Part shown: positions 1-7,302 of the stretch, in pieces
How the letters are laid out: every line of letters starts with the position of its first letter
How positions within the stretch are numbered: position 1 is the first letter of the stretch
Assembly (NCBI GenBank): GCA_030824805.1
Contig: JAPJRC010000048.1
Location: 1 to 16,700, forward strand
Length of the DNA: 16,700 nt
DNA from: Micavibrio sp.
GTDB taxonomy: Bacteria; Pseudomonadota; Alphaproteobacteria; Micavibrionales; Micavibrionaceae
Reading direction: 5' to 3'
Program-made: the position numbers and the translations under genes
Notes under the pieces: model-generated
What the model saw: only the letters and a program-made list of their open reading frames with translations
What the model was told of the DNA's origin: nothing
Databases searched by the model: none

Positions 1-1392
1 CTGTACCGCCGTTGCAGGCGATCCCTCATCGAGCGCCACCGAAGAGAAAGTTGCGCCGTGGATTCCGTCACGGCCGACTTTCCCGCCGACCATAACGATC
101 AGGTCGCCGACCTGTGCGCCTTTTTCATGGCCTTTCTTGCCGTTGATTTCGCGCGGAATCAATCCGACGGTACCGGCAAACACGAGCGGCTTGCCTGCGT
201 AACGGTCATCGAAATACAGGAAGCCCTGCGGCGTTGGAATGCCCGAGCAGTTGCCGCCATGGTTTACGCCGCTGATGACGCCTTTCATGATAGTGTTCGG
301 GCTGAGCATTTTATTCTGCTTACCCTTACCGCGGTAATATTCCGGATTGGAATTCGGATCGGCGAGACAGAAGCCATAGCGGTTCAGAACGGGTTTGGCG
401 CCACGGCCAAAGCCGACGCAGTCGCGGTTCACGCCGACAATGCCGGTGATTGCGCCGCCGAACGGATCGAGCGCGGACGGGCTGTTGTGTGTTTCGACTT
501 TGTCGGTGATGAGCCATTTATCATCGAACACGATGCCGCCGGAATTGTCCTTGAACACGGAGACGCAAATATCGTCCTTGCCGCGCGCCGCGCGGATTTC
601 CTGCGTGGCGCGTTTGATGTAGTGTTTATAGAGACCATCTTTCACATCACCGATGGGTGATGCGAAAATCGTGTGCTTACAGTGTTCGGACCATGTCTGT
701 GCGAGTGTCTCGATTTCGATGTCTTTCGCGGGACGGCCTTGTTTCTTGAAGTAGGCTTGCACGGCCTGCATGTAGAGCAGGGACATGCCGAGCGGGCCGC
801 GGCGCGTGCCGTCGTCATTTTGAATGCCGTCCTTGCCGATCTTCGCAAGTTCTTCGTCCGGGATATTCAGGTCGACATCGTCAACCGTGATGCCCTTATT
901 GTCGAGGCGCACCTTTGGCACGACGACATCCATGCCGCCGTCTTTCTGGTACTGTTTCGCGTCTTTAATCGAGGCGCGTTGGATAAGCGGGTTATGAAGC
1001 GTAGAGGCAATCGCTTTCACATCGTCTTCGCTCAGCGAACCTTTGAGCAGGATAACCTGCGAGGAATAGACCGGCTGGTTGTCGTTCAGCGTAAGGGCCG
1101 CGAGTTCGGAAACCGTGTGGCCGATATTGTCCGTCACGCCGGGCAGGTAACCGATTTCCACGGCCCAGTCGAAATCACCTTCACCGCCGCGCTCGAGCAA
1201 TGTCTGTGTCACCGGATTGACGAAGGATTTCGAGAGCGCCTGAACATTGGCGGCTTTCTCGATATCGTGTTCGACGGTGTAGACGTCGACGATACGGGCA
1301 GAGGCTTTTTTACCGGCGCGGGCAATATTCTGTTCCAGAACCTTGGCGCGGCCGTCTTCGGAAAGGGTGATGACTTCGATGCGTTGTGACAT
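1..1392 (-). CDS. purL: Phosphoribosylformylglycinamidine synthase, PurL with PurS-like N-terminal extension (partial)
   Basis: Cytosolic purine synthesis enzyme that converts FGAR to FGAM using ATP and glutamine-derived ammonia. The frame is open from the ATG at 1392 to the window edge, giving 464 codons with the C-terminus missing. Seen: the FGAM synthase motif TWSEHCKHT at about residues 233-241, then DKVETHNSPSALDPFGG and RDGIHGATFSS, all hallmarks of the PurL catalytic fold. Residues 1 to about 150 precede this core and resemble PurS: a strand-helix segment, then VEIGYLPGVTDN near residue 80, and a second PurS-like part ending in LHNPLIQR. In small PurL proteins the SEHC motif lies near residue 30, so this is a long PurSL-type protein. 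A ribosome site AAGGAAG lies just upstream of the ATG. The gene follows the methyltransferase pair on the same strand but is separated by a terminator. Family is certain; the PurS assignment of the extension is inferred from resemblance. Confidence 0.93.
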   Translation of the reverse strand, partial: MSQRIEVITLSEDGRAKVLEQNIARAGKKASARIVDVYTVEHDIEKAANVQALSKSFVNPVTQTLLERGGEGDFDWAVEIGYLPGVTDNIGHTVSELAALTLNDNQPVYSSQVILLKGSLSEDDVKAIASTLHNPLIQRASIKDAKQYQKDGGMDVVVPKVRLDNKGITVDDVDLNIPDEELAKIGKDGIQNDDGTRRGPLGMSLLYMQAVQAYFKKQGRPAKDIEIETLAQTWSEHCKHTIFASPIGDVKDGLYKHYIKRATQEIRAARGKDDICVSVFKDNSGGIVFDDKWLITDKVETHNSPSALDPFGGAITGIVGVNRDCVGFGRGAKPVLNRYGFCLADPNSNPEYYRGKGKQNKMLSPNTIMKGVISGVNHGGNCSGIPTPQGFLYFDDRYAGKPLVFAGTVGLIPREINGKKGHEKGAQVGDLIVMVGGKVGRDGIHGATFSSVALDEGSPATAVQ

Positions 1393-1428
1393 GGCTTCCT
1401 TGTACCGATATGGCCCATGAAATTCCAC

Positions 1429-1450
1429 AAAAAAACGGCGGCTTTCCGCC
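1429..1450 (-). terminator. Intrinsic terminator after the TrmH-family methyltransferase
   Basis: Read on the minus strand, a perfect 5-bp stem GGCGG/CCGCC with loop AAAG is followed by G and seven T residues. It begins inside the stop codon of the upstream methyltransferase gene and lies about 36 bp before the purL start, so it separates the two units. Confidence 0.8.
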
Positions 1451-2256
1451 TATTTCCACGGCTCCATCGCGGCGTATAGCATGATCCCCGTGGCGATGGC
1501 CAGATTGAGGGAATCCGCCCGGCCGTTCATGGGCAATTTCACGGTCTGGTGCACAGCGTTCTGGATCGCTTCGGTGATGCCGGCCTGTTCGTTACCCATG
1601 ACCAAAATCATCGGTTTTTTATATTCGGCTTCGCGGAAATCCACCGTACGGTCGTTCAGGGCGGTGGCAACGATAGAGCCGGGCCAGGTCACCGTCAGGT
1701 CCAGAAACTCCTCGCGGCGACAGGGCACCACGGGAATGGAGAACACCGAGCCCATGGTGGCGCGAATGCTTTCCACCGAGAAAGGGTCGCAGCACTGGCC
1801 AATAAGTATTACGCCATCGGCACCCACACCATCCACCGTGCGGATAATGGTGCCGAGGTTGCCGGGATCGCGCACTTCTTCCAGCGCCACCCAGCATTTC
1901 GAGCGTTCCGGTTTAATGTCTGAAAGTTTGCCGAATTTCTGTTTGAAAACGCCCATAACCATCTGGGGGTTTTCCTTGCGGGAGAGCTTTTCCAGCACCG
2001 CGGCTCCGACCTTGAGGCACAGGCCGCCGCGGGCGGAGGTCTCGTCAATCGCGCGTTGGAGTTCGGGGCCGATATCGGCGTCTTCGGAAAATACGAGCTG
2101 TTCAGGCACCACGCCACATTCCAGCCCTTCGATAACCGAACGCAAACCTTCGGCCACAAACAACCCCGTTTCTTTGCGGAATTTGCGGATAAAGAGCGAG
2201 GTGATCAGCTTCACCTTGGGGTTCGACGGGGATGTAATGTGCTCGATACGGGCCAT
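1450..2256 (-). CDS. TrmH/SpoU-family RNA 2'-O-methyltransferase
   Basis: Predicted cytosolic SAM-dependent RNA methyltransferase of the SPOUT class, which methylates ribose 2'-OH groups in rRNA or tRNA. At 268 residues it has the family's usual length. An N-terminal substrate-binding region (residues 1 to about 105, with the FVAEG segment near residue 33) is followed by the SpoU knot domain with all three motifs: DPGNLGTIIRT at 130-140, MILVMGNEQAGI at 216-227 and LPMNGRADSLNLAIATGI at 241-258. These include the conserved Asn and Arg of motif 1 and the Ser-Leu-Asn of motif 3. The exact target nucleotide cannot be told; 23S rRNA (RlmB- or TsnR-like) is the usual default. It starts 10 bp after the stop codon of the other methyltransferase, so the two are probably one operon, and it ends in a terminator. 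Confidence 0.93.
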   Translation of the reverse strand: MARIEHITSPSNPKVKLITSLFIRKFRKETGLFVAEGLRSVIEGLECGVVPEQLVFSEDADIGPELQRAIDETSARGGLCLKVGAAVLEKLSRKENPQMVMGVFKQKFGKLSDIKPERSKCWVALEEVRDPGNLGTIIRTVDGVGADGVILIGQCCDPFSVESIRATMGSVFSIPVVPCRREEFLDLTVTWPGSIVATALNDRTVDFREAEYKKPMILVMGNEQAGITEAIQNAVHQTVKLPMNGRADSLNLAIATGIMLYAAMEPWK

Positions 2257-2266
2257 GGGCGGTTAC

Positions 2267-3175
2267 CTAATTACCGCTCCAGCGGCAGAACATGGATGTA
2301 GCCAGCGGGCGTTTTTTACCCTGATCCGACAAAAGAAGCTCGCCGTGGTCGAGCGTTCCGGCGCGGCCTTTGAGGGCATCGATCATCATATGCTGCAGCG
2401 TAAGCGAGGACAGGCGCATCGTGTAGGCCGTCAGAATCATAAAACGTGCGTCGGGTGACAGCAGCTCGGCACAGGACGAGAGCAGAGGGCCGACATCGGT
2501 TTCGAATTTCCACACTTCGCCGTCCGGCCCGCGGCCATAGCGGGGAGGGTCAAGCAGGATACCGTCATATTTATTGCCGCGGCGGACCTCGCGTGCCACG
2601 AACTTGGCGGCGTCGTCGCAGATCCAGCGGATGGGGGCGTCTTGCAGGCCGGAAGCATCCCGGTTCTCTTTAGCCCATGTGATGGCCTTCTTGGAGGCAT
2701 CCAGATGTGTGACTTCGGCACCGGCGCGGGCGGCTATCAAACTGGCGGCGCCTGTATAACCGAACAGGTTCAGAACCTTGAGTGGGCGTCCGGCGGCTTT
2801 ACGTATTTCGTCGCCGATCCACTGCCAGTGAGGGCGTTGTTCTGGAAATAGGCCCATGTGGCGGTAAGTCATAAGGCGGCAAAGCATTGTAACGCCTTCT
2901 ACTTTTACCGGCCATGTCTCGGGCAGTTTCTTCTGGTGCGCCCAGCTGCCCTTGTCGTCGTCTTCTTTTTCAGAAGCGTTGGTAAAGGTGGCATCGGCCT
3001 TGAACCATTCGGTTTCGGGAAGGGATGGTTGCCATAATGCCTGGGGTTCCGGTCGGCTTACCCGCACGCGTCCGAATTTCTCAAGTTTGCGTCCGTTTCC
3101 GCTGTCAATAAGTGCGTAATCGTCCCAGCCGTTTTCGGTCAGGATATTCGGGGTAAAAGAATTCATGCAACCCAT
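2267..3175 (-). CDS. Class I SAM-dependent methyltransferase (RlmI-like)
   Basis: Predicted Rossmann-fold methyltransferase of 302 residues, similar in layout to the RlmI/RlmK group that modifies 23S rRNA. Seen: SAM-binding motif I VLNLFGYTGAASL at 134-146, the acidic ribose-binding loop VTHLDASK at 155-162, and the catalytic-type motif ILLDPPRYGRGP at 206-217. The N-terminal 90 residues (with RPEPQALWQP) are typical of related alphaproteobacterial proteins as I remember them. The DPPRYGRGP loop fits either a C5-cytosine or N-type base methylase, so the substrate is open. I chose the ATG at 3175 because AAAGGG sits five bases before it; the ATG at 3166 (MNSF) has no such site, and the open frame upstream to 3241 overlaps the promoter. 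The first gene of a two-methyltransferase operon divergent from nuoG. Confidence 0.85.
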   Translation of the reverse strand: MGCMNSFTPNILTENGWDDYALIDSGNGRKLEKFGRVRVSRPEPQALWQPSLPETEWFKADATFTNASEKEDDDKGSWAHQKKLPETWPVKVEGVTMLCRLMTYRHMGLFPEQRPHWQWIGDEIRKAAGRPLKVLNLFGYTGAASLIAARAGAEVTHLDASKKAITWAKENRDASGLQDAPIRWICDDAAKFVAREVRRGNKYDGILLDPPRYGRGPDGEVWKFETDVGPLLSSCAELLSPDARFMILTAYTMRLSSLTLQHMMIDALKGRAGTLDHGELLLSDQGKKRPLATSMFCRWSGN

Positions 3176-3184
3176 ATAAACCCT

Positions 3185-3214
3185 TTGAACGCATTTGTAA
3201 AAAGAGTATATACA
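3185..3214 (+). promoter_or_regulatory. Candidate promoter for the nuoG operon
   Basis: TTGAAC at 3185-3190 is followed after 16 bp by TATATA (3207-3212) or after 18 bp by TATACA (3209-3214). Transcription would begin near 3220 and give a leader of about 30 nt. No Shine-Dalgarno-like sequence is visible before the nuoG ATG. The -10 bases are shared with the opposing promoter candidate. Confidence 0.45.
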
Positions 3215-3232
3215 GCCATACAAATATTCCAA
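3205..3232 (-). promoter_or_regulatory. Candidate promoter for the methyltransferase operon
   Basis: On the minus strand TTGGAA (3232-3227), a 16-bp spacer and TATACT (3210-3205) form a good sigma-70-like promoter. Transcription would start near 3198, leaving a leader of about 22 nt that contains the AAAGGG site before the ATG at 3175. Its -10 overlaps that of the divergent nuoG promoter candidate. Confidence 0.45.
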
Positions 3233-3249
3233 CGACACCAAGTACCATC

Positions 3250-5280
3250 ATGCCAAAACTAAAGATCAACGATCAGGAAATCGAAGTCGCTCCAGGCACC
3301 AGTTTGCTTCAGGCAGCGGAACAGCTGGGGATCGAAATCCCGCGCTTTTGTTATCATGACCGTTTGAGTGTTCCGGCGAACTGCCGTATGTGCCTCGTCG
3401 AACTCGAAGGCGCGCCGAAACCCGTGGCATCCTGCGCTATGGCGTGCGGCGATAACATGGTTGTACGCACCAATTCCGACAAGGTGAATCGTTCGCGCAA
3501 AGGCGTGATGGAGATGATGCTCATCAACCACCCGCTGGATTGCCCGATTTGCGACCAGGGCGGCGAATGCGATCTGCAGGATCAGGCCGTCGGTTATGGT
3601 TTTGACCGTTCGCGCTATGACGAAAACAAGCGCGCCGTTAAAGACAAATATATGGGTCCGCTCATTAAAACCGTGATGACCCGTTGCATCAACTGCACAC
3701 GTTGCATCCGTTTTGCCGATGAAATCGCGGGTGTGGACGACCTCGGCCAGCTGAACCGCGGTGAAGATTCTGAAATCGGCACATTCGTTGAAAAGGCGAT
3801 TGCCAGCGAGCTTTCCGGCAACCTCGTCGATGTTTGCCCTGTAGGTGCACTGACATCAAAGCCATACGCGTTCAAGGCGCGCCCGTGGGAATTGAAGAAA
3901 ACCGAAACGATCGATGTGCATAATGCGCTCGGCTCCAACATCCGCGTCGATGCTCGCGGTAGCGAAGTTCTGCGCGTTCTTCCACGCCTTCACGAAGGTA
4001 TCAATGAAGAATGGATCGACGATCGTACGCGCCACGCCTGCGATGGCCTGAAATACAAACGTCTTGACCGTCCTTATATTCGTGGCAAAGACGGCAAGCT
4101 GGCCGCAGCCACATGGGATGAAGCATTTGCCTATGCCGCCGCAAAACTGAAAGCCACGGCAAAAGAAAAAATATCCGCATTCGCGGGCGATCTGGCCGAT
4201 GTTGAATCGATGCTGGCGCTGAAAGATCTGATGGCCGCGAACGGCGTTCATAATCTGGAATGCCGTGTCGATGGCACATATTATGATGCAAGCCAGCGCG
4301 CGGGGTATATCTTCAATTCCGGTATTGCCGCGATTGAAGAAGCCGATGCAATCCTGCTGGTCGGAACGAACCCGCGCAAGGAAGCCGCGCTTCTGAACGC
4401 CCGTATCCGCAAACGCTTGCTGGATAATTCCAAAGTTCATGTCGGTGTTGTCGGTGAAGCAATAGACCTTAATTACAGCTACCACCATGCCGGTACGACC
4501 TTGTCCGCCCTGCAAGACATGGTGCGGGCGTATAAAGATAAGGTGCAGGCCGAACGCCCGATGATCATCGTCGGTGCCGGTGCCTTCAAAGGCAAAGACG
4601 GCCCTGCCGTTCAGGCTCTTGTACGCCAGGCGGCCGAAGATCTGGGTTGCGTGAAACAAGGCTGGCTTGGCTTTAACGTATTGCACACAGCTGCGAGCCG
4701 CGTGGGTGCGCTCGAAATCGGTTTCCTGCCATCCAAACCGTTCAACACGAACGAAATGGAAGTTGTGTATCTGCTCGGCGTTGACAACGAAGAGACGCTT
4801 TCGCAGATCAGCCCGAATGCATTCGTTATTTATCAGGGCCATCACGGCGATGCCGGTGCGAAACGCGCCGATGTCATTTTCCCTGGCGCCGCCTACACGG
4901 AAAAATCCGGTCTTTATATGAACACCGAAGGCCGTGTGCAAATGGCGAAGAAAGCCGTCGATGCCCCGGGCGAGGCACGTGAAGACTGGAAAGTGCTCCG
5001 CGCCCTGTCTGCGCATCTTGGTACGCCACTCAAATACGATGATCTCTTCCAATTGCGCGCGCGCCTCGTAAAAGAGTTCCCGCAGTTCGATGCGCTGGAC
5101 CAGTTGCCTGCCGTTCAGTGGGCGGAGTTCGGCGTCGCCGGTTCTGTCCCAACTCATGATCTCGTAAGCGCGGTGGATGATTTCTATCTGACCAACGTAA
5201 TCGCCAAGGCTTCGCCGACGATGCAGGAATGCTCGCGTGTTCTGGTGCATGGCGAACAAATTCTGGAGGCTGCCGAATAA
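3250..5280 (+). CDS. nuoG: NADH-quinone oxidoreductase subunit G
   Basis: Peripheral-arm subunit of complex I that carries iron-sulfur clusters passing electrons from NADH towards the quinone. The 676 residues fit the shorter alphaproteobacterial/mitochondrial type. Seen in order: a 2Fe-2S ferredoxin-like domain with Cys34, Cys45, Cys48 and Cys62; the His-Cys3 ligand set His94, Cys98, Cys101 and Cys107; a 4Fe-4S site with Cys146, Cys149, Cys152 and Cys196 (CPVGALTSKP); then a molybdopterin-oxidoreductase-like region without catalytic features. All expected cluster ligands are intact. It is the first gene of its strand here: nuoA-F do not precede it, and the upstream neighbour is a divergent methyltransferase. 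The stop codon shares one base with the next start (TAATG). The start has no clear ribosome site, although the protein begins exactly where the family does. Confidence 0.98.
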   Translation: MPKLKINDQEIEVAPGTSLLQAAEQLGIEIPRFCYHDRLSVPANCRMCLVELEGAPKPVASCAMACGDNMVVRTNSDKVNRSRKGVMEMMLINHPLDCPICDQGGECDLQDQAVGYGFDRSRYDENKRAVKDKYMGPLIKTVMTRCINCTRCIRFADEIAGVDDLGQLNRGEDSEIGTFVEKAIASELSGNLVDVCPVGALTSKPYAFKARPWELKKTETIDVHNALGSNIRVDARGSEVLRVLPRLHEGINEEWIDDRTRHACDGLKYKRLDRPYIRGKDGKLAAATWDEAFAYAAAKLKATAKEKISAFAGDLADVESMLALKDLMAANGVHNLECRVDGTYYDASQRAGYIFNSGIAAIEEADAILLVGTNPRKEAALLNARIRKRLLDNSKVHVGVVGEAIDLNYSYHHAGTTLSALQDMVRAYKDKVQAERPMIIVGAGAFKGKDGPAVQALVRQAAEDLGCVKQGWLGFNVLHTAASRVGALEIGFLPSKPFNTNEMEVVYLLGVDNEETLSQISPNAFVIYQGHHGDAGAKRADVIFPGAAYTEKSGLYMNTEGRVQMAKKAVDAPGEAREDWKVLRALSAHLGTPLKYDDLFQLRARLVKEFPQFDALDQLPAVQWAEFGVAGSVPTHDLVSAVDDFYLTNVIAKASPTMQECSRVLVHGEQILEAAE

Positions 5281-5696
5281 TGACCGCTAAGAAACGCACG
5301 ACGCTCGAACAGGTTCAGGAATTCCACGAAACATATGGTCTTCCGGTGCACGATGATGTCAACCTGACCTGTGCGCAGACCAAAGAACTCCGTATCAACC
5401 TGCTTCAGGAAGAATTGAACGAGTTGAAGGAAGCATTGGCGAACGATGATCCGCAGGAAACGCTCGACGCCCTGATCGATCTGCAGTATGTGCTCGATGG
5501 CGCGTTTCTTTCCTTTGGTCTTCAGGCCGTGAAAGAGCTCGCGTTCGATGAAGTACACCGTTCCAACATGTCGAAACTTGGCGCGGACGGTAAGCCGATT
5601 CGCCGCGAAGGCGATGGCAAGGTCATGAAAGGCCCGAATTATTTCGCGCCTGACCTTGGCCAGTTTATCAAGAAAAAACCAGAGGCCGCTGAATAA
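5280..5696 (+). CDS. MazG-like / DR2231-type NTP pyrophosphohydrolase
   Basis: Predicted cytosolic all-alpha NTP pyrophosphohydrolase (138 residues) that cleaves nucleoside triphosphates to the monophosphate and pyrophosphate; the preferred nucleotide is unknown. Seen: an N-terminal EFHETYGLPV segment, the metal-binding EExxE motif at Glu44-Glu45-Glu48, a second helix DALIDLQYVLDG at 63-74, and the tail helix FDEVHRSNMSKLGADGKP at 89-106, which closely matches my memory of the Deinococcus DR2231 dUTPase-like protein (EVHRANLSK). In the second motif, usually ExxD, the position three before Asp67 is Ala64, with Asp63 beside it. The ATG at 5280 is preferred over upstream starts: it overlaps the nuoG stop as TAATG, and GGAGG lies ten bases before it. 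Its own stop overlaps nuoH in the same way, so translation is coupled on both sides. Housecleaning of damaged nucleotides is inference. Confidence 0.85.
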   Translation: MTAKKRTTLEQVQEFHETYGLPVHDDVNLTCAQTKELRINLLQEELNELKEALANDDPQETLDALIDLQYVLDGAFLSFGLQAVKELAFDEVHRSNMSKLGADGKPIRREGDGKVMKGPNYFAPDLGQFIKKKPEAAE

Positions 5697-6712
5697 TGTT
5701 TACGCCTGAATTCATGGAAACCTATTTCTGGCCCGGCCTGTACATGCTCGGTCATATTGGCGCTATTGTCGGCGTGATTATGGGACTGGTCGCATATTAT
5801 ACGTATGGCGAGCGTAAAATCATGGGCGCCATGCAGCGCCGTCAGGGACCGATGACGGTTGGACCGTTCGGCCTTCTGCAGCCGATCGCGGACGGTATTA
5901 AACTGCTTTCGAAGGAAACAATTATCCCATCTCAGGCAAACAAGCCGGTCTTTCTGATCGCGCCTGTTCTGACCTTTGCACTGGCGCTTATCGCGTGGGC
6001 TGTTATTCCCATCGACGCGCAGATCGTGCTTGCGAACATCAATGTCGGTATTCTCTACCTGTTCGCCGTATCATCGATGGGCGTGTACGGAATCATTATG
6101 GCGGGCTGGGCTTCCAACTCGAAATACGCCTTCCTGGGCGGCATGCGTTCCGCATCGCAGATGGTATCGTATGAAGTCTCGATGGGTCTTATCATCGTGA
6201 CTGTTCTTCTGTGCACGGGTTCGCTGAATCTCACGGAAATCGTTCTGGCGGACCGTCCGGCATGGATGCAAGTTATGCTGTTCCCCATGCTGATCGTCTT
6301 CCTTGTTTCGATCCTGGCCGAATGCAACCGCGCGCCGTTCGACTTGCCGGAAGGTGAATCCGAAATTACCGGCGGTTTCATGGTGGAATATTCTTCCATG
6401 ACATACGCGCTGTTCTTCCTTGGCGAATATGCCAACATGATCCTGATGTCGGGTATGACGACGGTTCTGTTCCTTGGCGGCTGGTTGCCACCGTTCGGAA
6501 TTGAAGCGCTCGCCATCGTTCCCGGTTTCATCTGGTTTATCCTGAAGACCTTCCTTGTGATGTTCTTCTATGTGTGGGCGCGCGCTACGTTTCCGCGCTA
6601 CCGCTATGACCAGCTGATGCGTCTGGGCTGGAAAATCTTTTTGCCGTTCACATTAATCTGGGTCGTGCTTGTCGCAGGAACCCTTATCTACATGGACGCG
6701 CTGCCGGAGTAA
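5696..6712 (+). CDS. nuoH: NADH-quinone oxidoreductase subunit H
   Basis: Inner-membrane subunit of complex I that joins the peripheral arm to the proton-pumping arm and forms part of the quinone chamber. The 338 residues have the usual family length and about eight hydrophobic membrane segments. Seen: YGERKIMGAMQRRQGP near 37-52, VGPFGLLQPIADGIKLLSKE at 55-74, RSASQMVSYE at 151-160, and the signature AECNRAPFDLPEGESEI at 208-224 in the cytoplasmic loop that lines the quinone site. Near the C-terminus ATFPRYRYDQLMRLGWK is also diagnostic. The start overlaps the stop of the pyrophosphohydrolase (TAATG), with a GAGG site ten bases upstream; nuoI follows after six bases. Confidence 0.98.
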   Translation: MFTPEFMETYFWPGLYMLGHIGAIVGVIMGLVAYYTYGERKIMGAMQRRQGPMTVGPFGLLQPIADGIKLLSKETIIPSQANKPVFLIAPVLTFALALIAWAVIPIDAQIVLANINVGILYLFAVSSMGVYGIIMAGWASNSKYAFLGGMRSASQMVSYEVSMGLIIVTVLLCTGSLNLTEIVLADRPAWMQVMLFPMLIVFLVSILAECNRAPFDLPEGESEITGGFMVEYSSMTYALFFLGEYANMILMSGMTTVLFLGGWLPPFGIEALAIVPGFIWFILKTFLVMFFYVWARATFPRYRYDQLMRLGWKIFLPFTLIWVVLVAGTLIYMDALPE

Positions 6713-6718
6713 TGTGAG

Positions 6719-7201
6719 ATGAAAAACTGGCTGAATTCATTCCTGTTGGTCGAAATCGTAAAGGGCATGGCTCTTACGCTGAAATATTTCTTTTTCATGC
6801 CACGCGTGACGATCAACTATCCTTACGAAAAGGGCCCGCTGTCTCCGCGCTTCCGCGGTGAACACGCGCTGCGCCGTTATCCGAACGGGGAAGAGCGTTG
6901 TATTGCCTGCAAACTTTGCGAAGCTATCTGTCCGGCGCTTGCCATCACCATCGAGGCAGAGCCTCGTGATGACGGTTCCCGCCGCACCACGCGTTACGAC
7001 ATCGACATGACGAAATGCATATATTGCGGCCTGTGCCAGGAAGCTTGTCCGGTCGATGCCATCGTTGAAGGGCCGAATTTCGAGTTCTCCACCGAAACCC
7101 GTGAAGAGCTGTACTATAATAAAGAGAAGCTTCTCGAAAACGGTGATCGCTGGGAAGCGCAGCTGGCTGCAAATCTGGCCAAGGAAGCTGCCTACCGCTA
7201 G
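6719..7201 (+). CDS. nuoI: NADH-quinone oxidoreductase subunit I
   Basis: Complex I subunit that holds clusters N6a and N6b and relays electrons towards N2, bound to the membrane arm through its N-terminal helix. The 160 residues match the alphaproteobacterial type. Seen: a hydrophobic amphipathic start (residues 7-27), the conserved ITINYPYEKGPLSPRFRGEH-like segment around 30-49, and two complete 4Fe-4S motifs, Cys61-Cys64-Cys67-Cys71 and Cys100-Cys103-Cys106-Cys110, each ending in Cys-Pro. GGAG lies nine bases before the ATG. There is no terminator after the stop at 7201, so transcription can continue into the small gene at 7278. Unusually, nuoJ does not follow directly but lies about 1.25 kb further on. 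Confidence 0.98.
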   Translation: MKNWLNSFLLVEIVKGMALTLKYFFFMPRVTINYPYEKGPLSPRFRGEHALRRYPNGEERCIACKLCEAICPALAITIEAEPRDDGSRRTTRYDIDMTKCIYCGLCQEACPVDAIVEGPNFEFSTETREELYYNKEKLLENGDRWEAQLAANLAKEAAYR

Positions 7202-7218
7202 GCCTTTCTTGGTTAAAT

Positions 7219-7248
7219 TTGCGTTAAAATTTCCACCCATGATATAAA
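7219..7248 (+). promoter_or_regulatory. Weak promoter candidate before the small unknown gene
   Basis: TTGCGT (7219-7224) and TATAAA (7243-7248) are 18 bp apart in an AT-rich stretch. Transcription would start near 7255, about 23 nt before the ATG at 7278. The match is modest and the gene could simply be read from the nuoG promoter. Confidence 0.25.
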
Positions 7249-7302
7249 GGCCCTGTAAGCATATATAGAGAGGGCCCATGAGATTAGTCTTTGAATCTCA
7301 TG
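7249..7302 (+). promoter_or_regulatory. Two adjoining hairpins over the ribosome site and start codon
   Basis: GGCCCT (7249-7254) can pair with AGGGCC (7271-7276), covering the AGGG of the ribosome site. Directly next to it CATGAGATT (7277-7285) pairs perfectly over nine bases with AATCTCATG (7294-7302), loop of eight, and buries the start codon. GGCCTTT (7201-7207) could instead pair with AAAGGCC (7246-7252), competing with the first stem. Pairing is seen; regulation is inferred. Confidence 0.4.

Noticed and set aside
58..1389. Plus-strand open frames opposite purL
   Set aside because: The minus-strand frame encodes an unmistakable PurL through the whole interval; the plus-strand products show no family features.
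1481..2458. Plus-strand open frame spanning the two methyltransferase genes
   Set aside because: It is antisense to two genes with complete motifs and has a Ser/Thr/Arg-rich composition typical of a shadow frame.
3856..5259. Long open frame on the minus strand opposite nuoG, with similar ones opposite nuoL and nuoN
   Set aside because: They lie fully antisense to certain nuo genes, have low-complexity His/Arg/Glu-rich products without known motifs, and are explained by the codon bias of the true strand.
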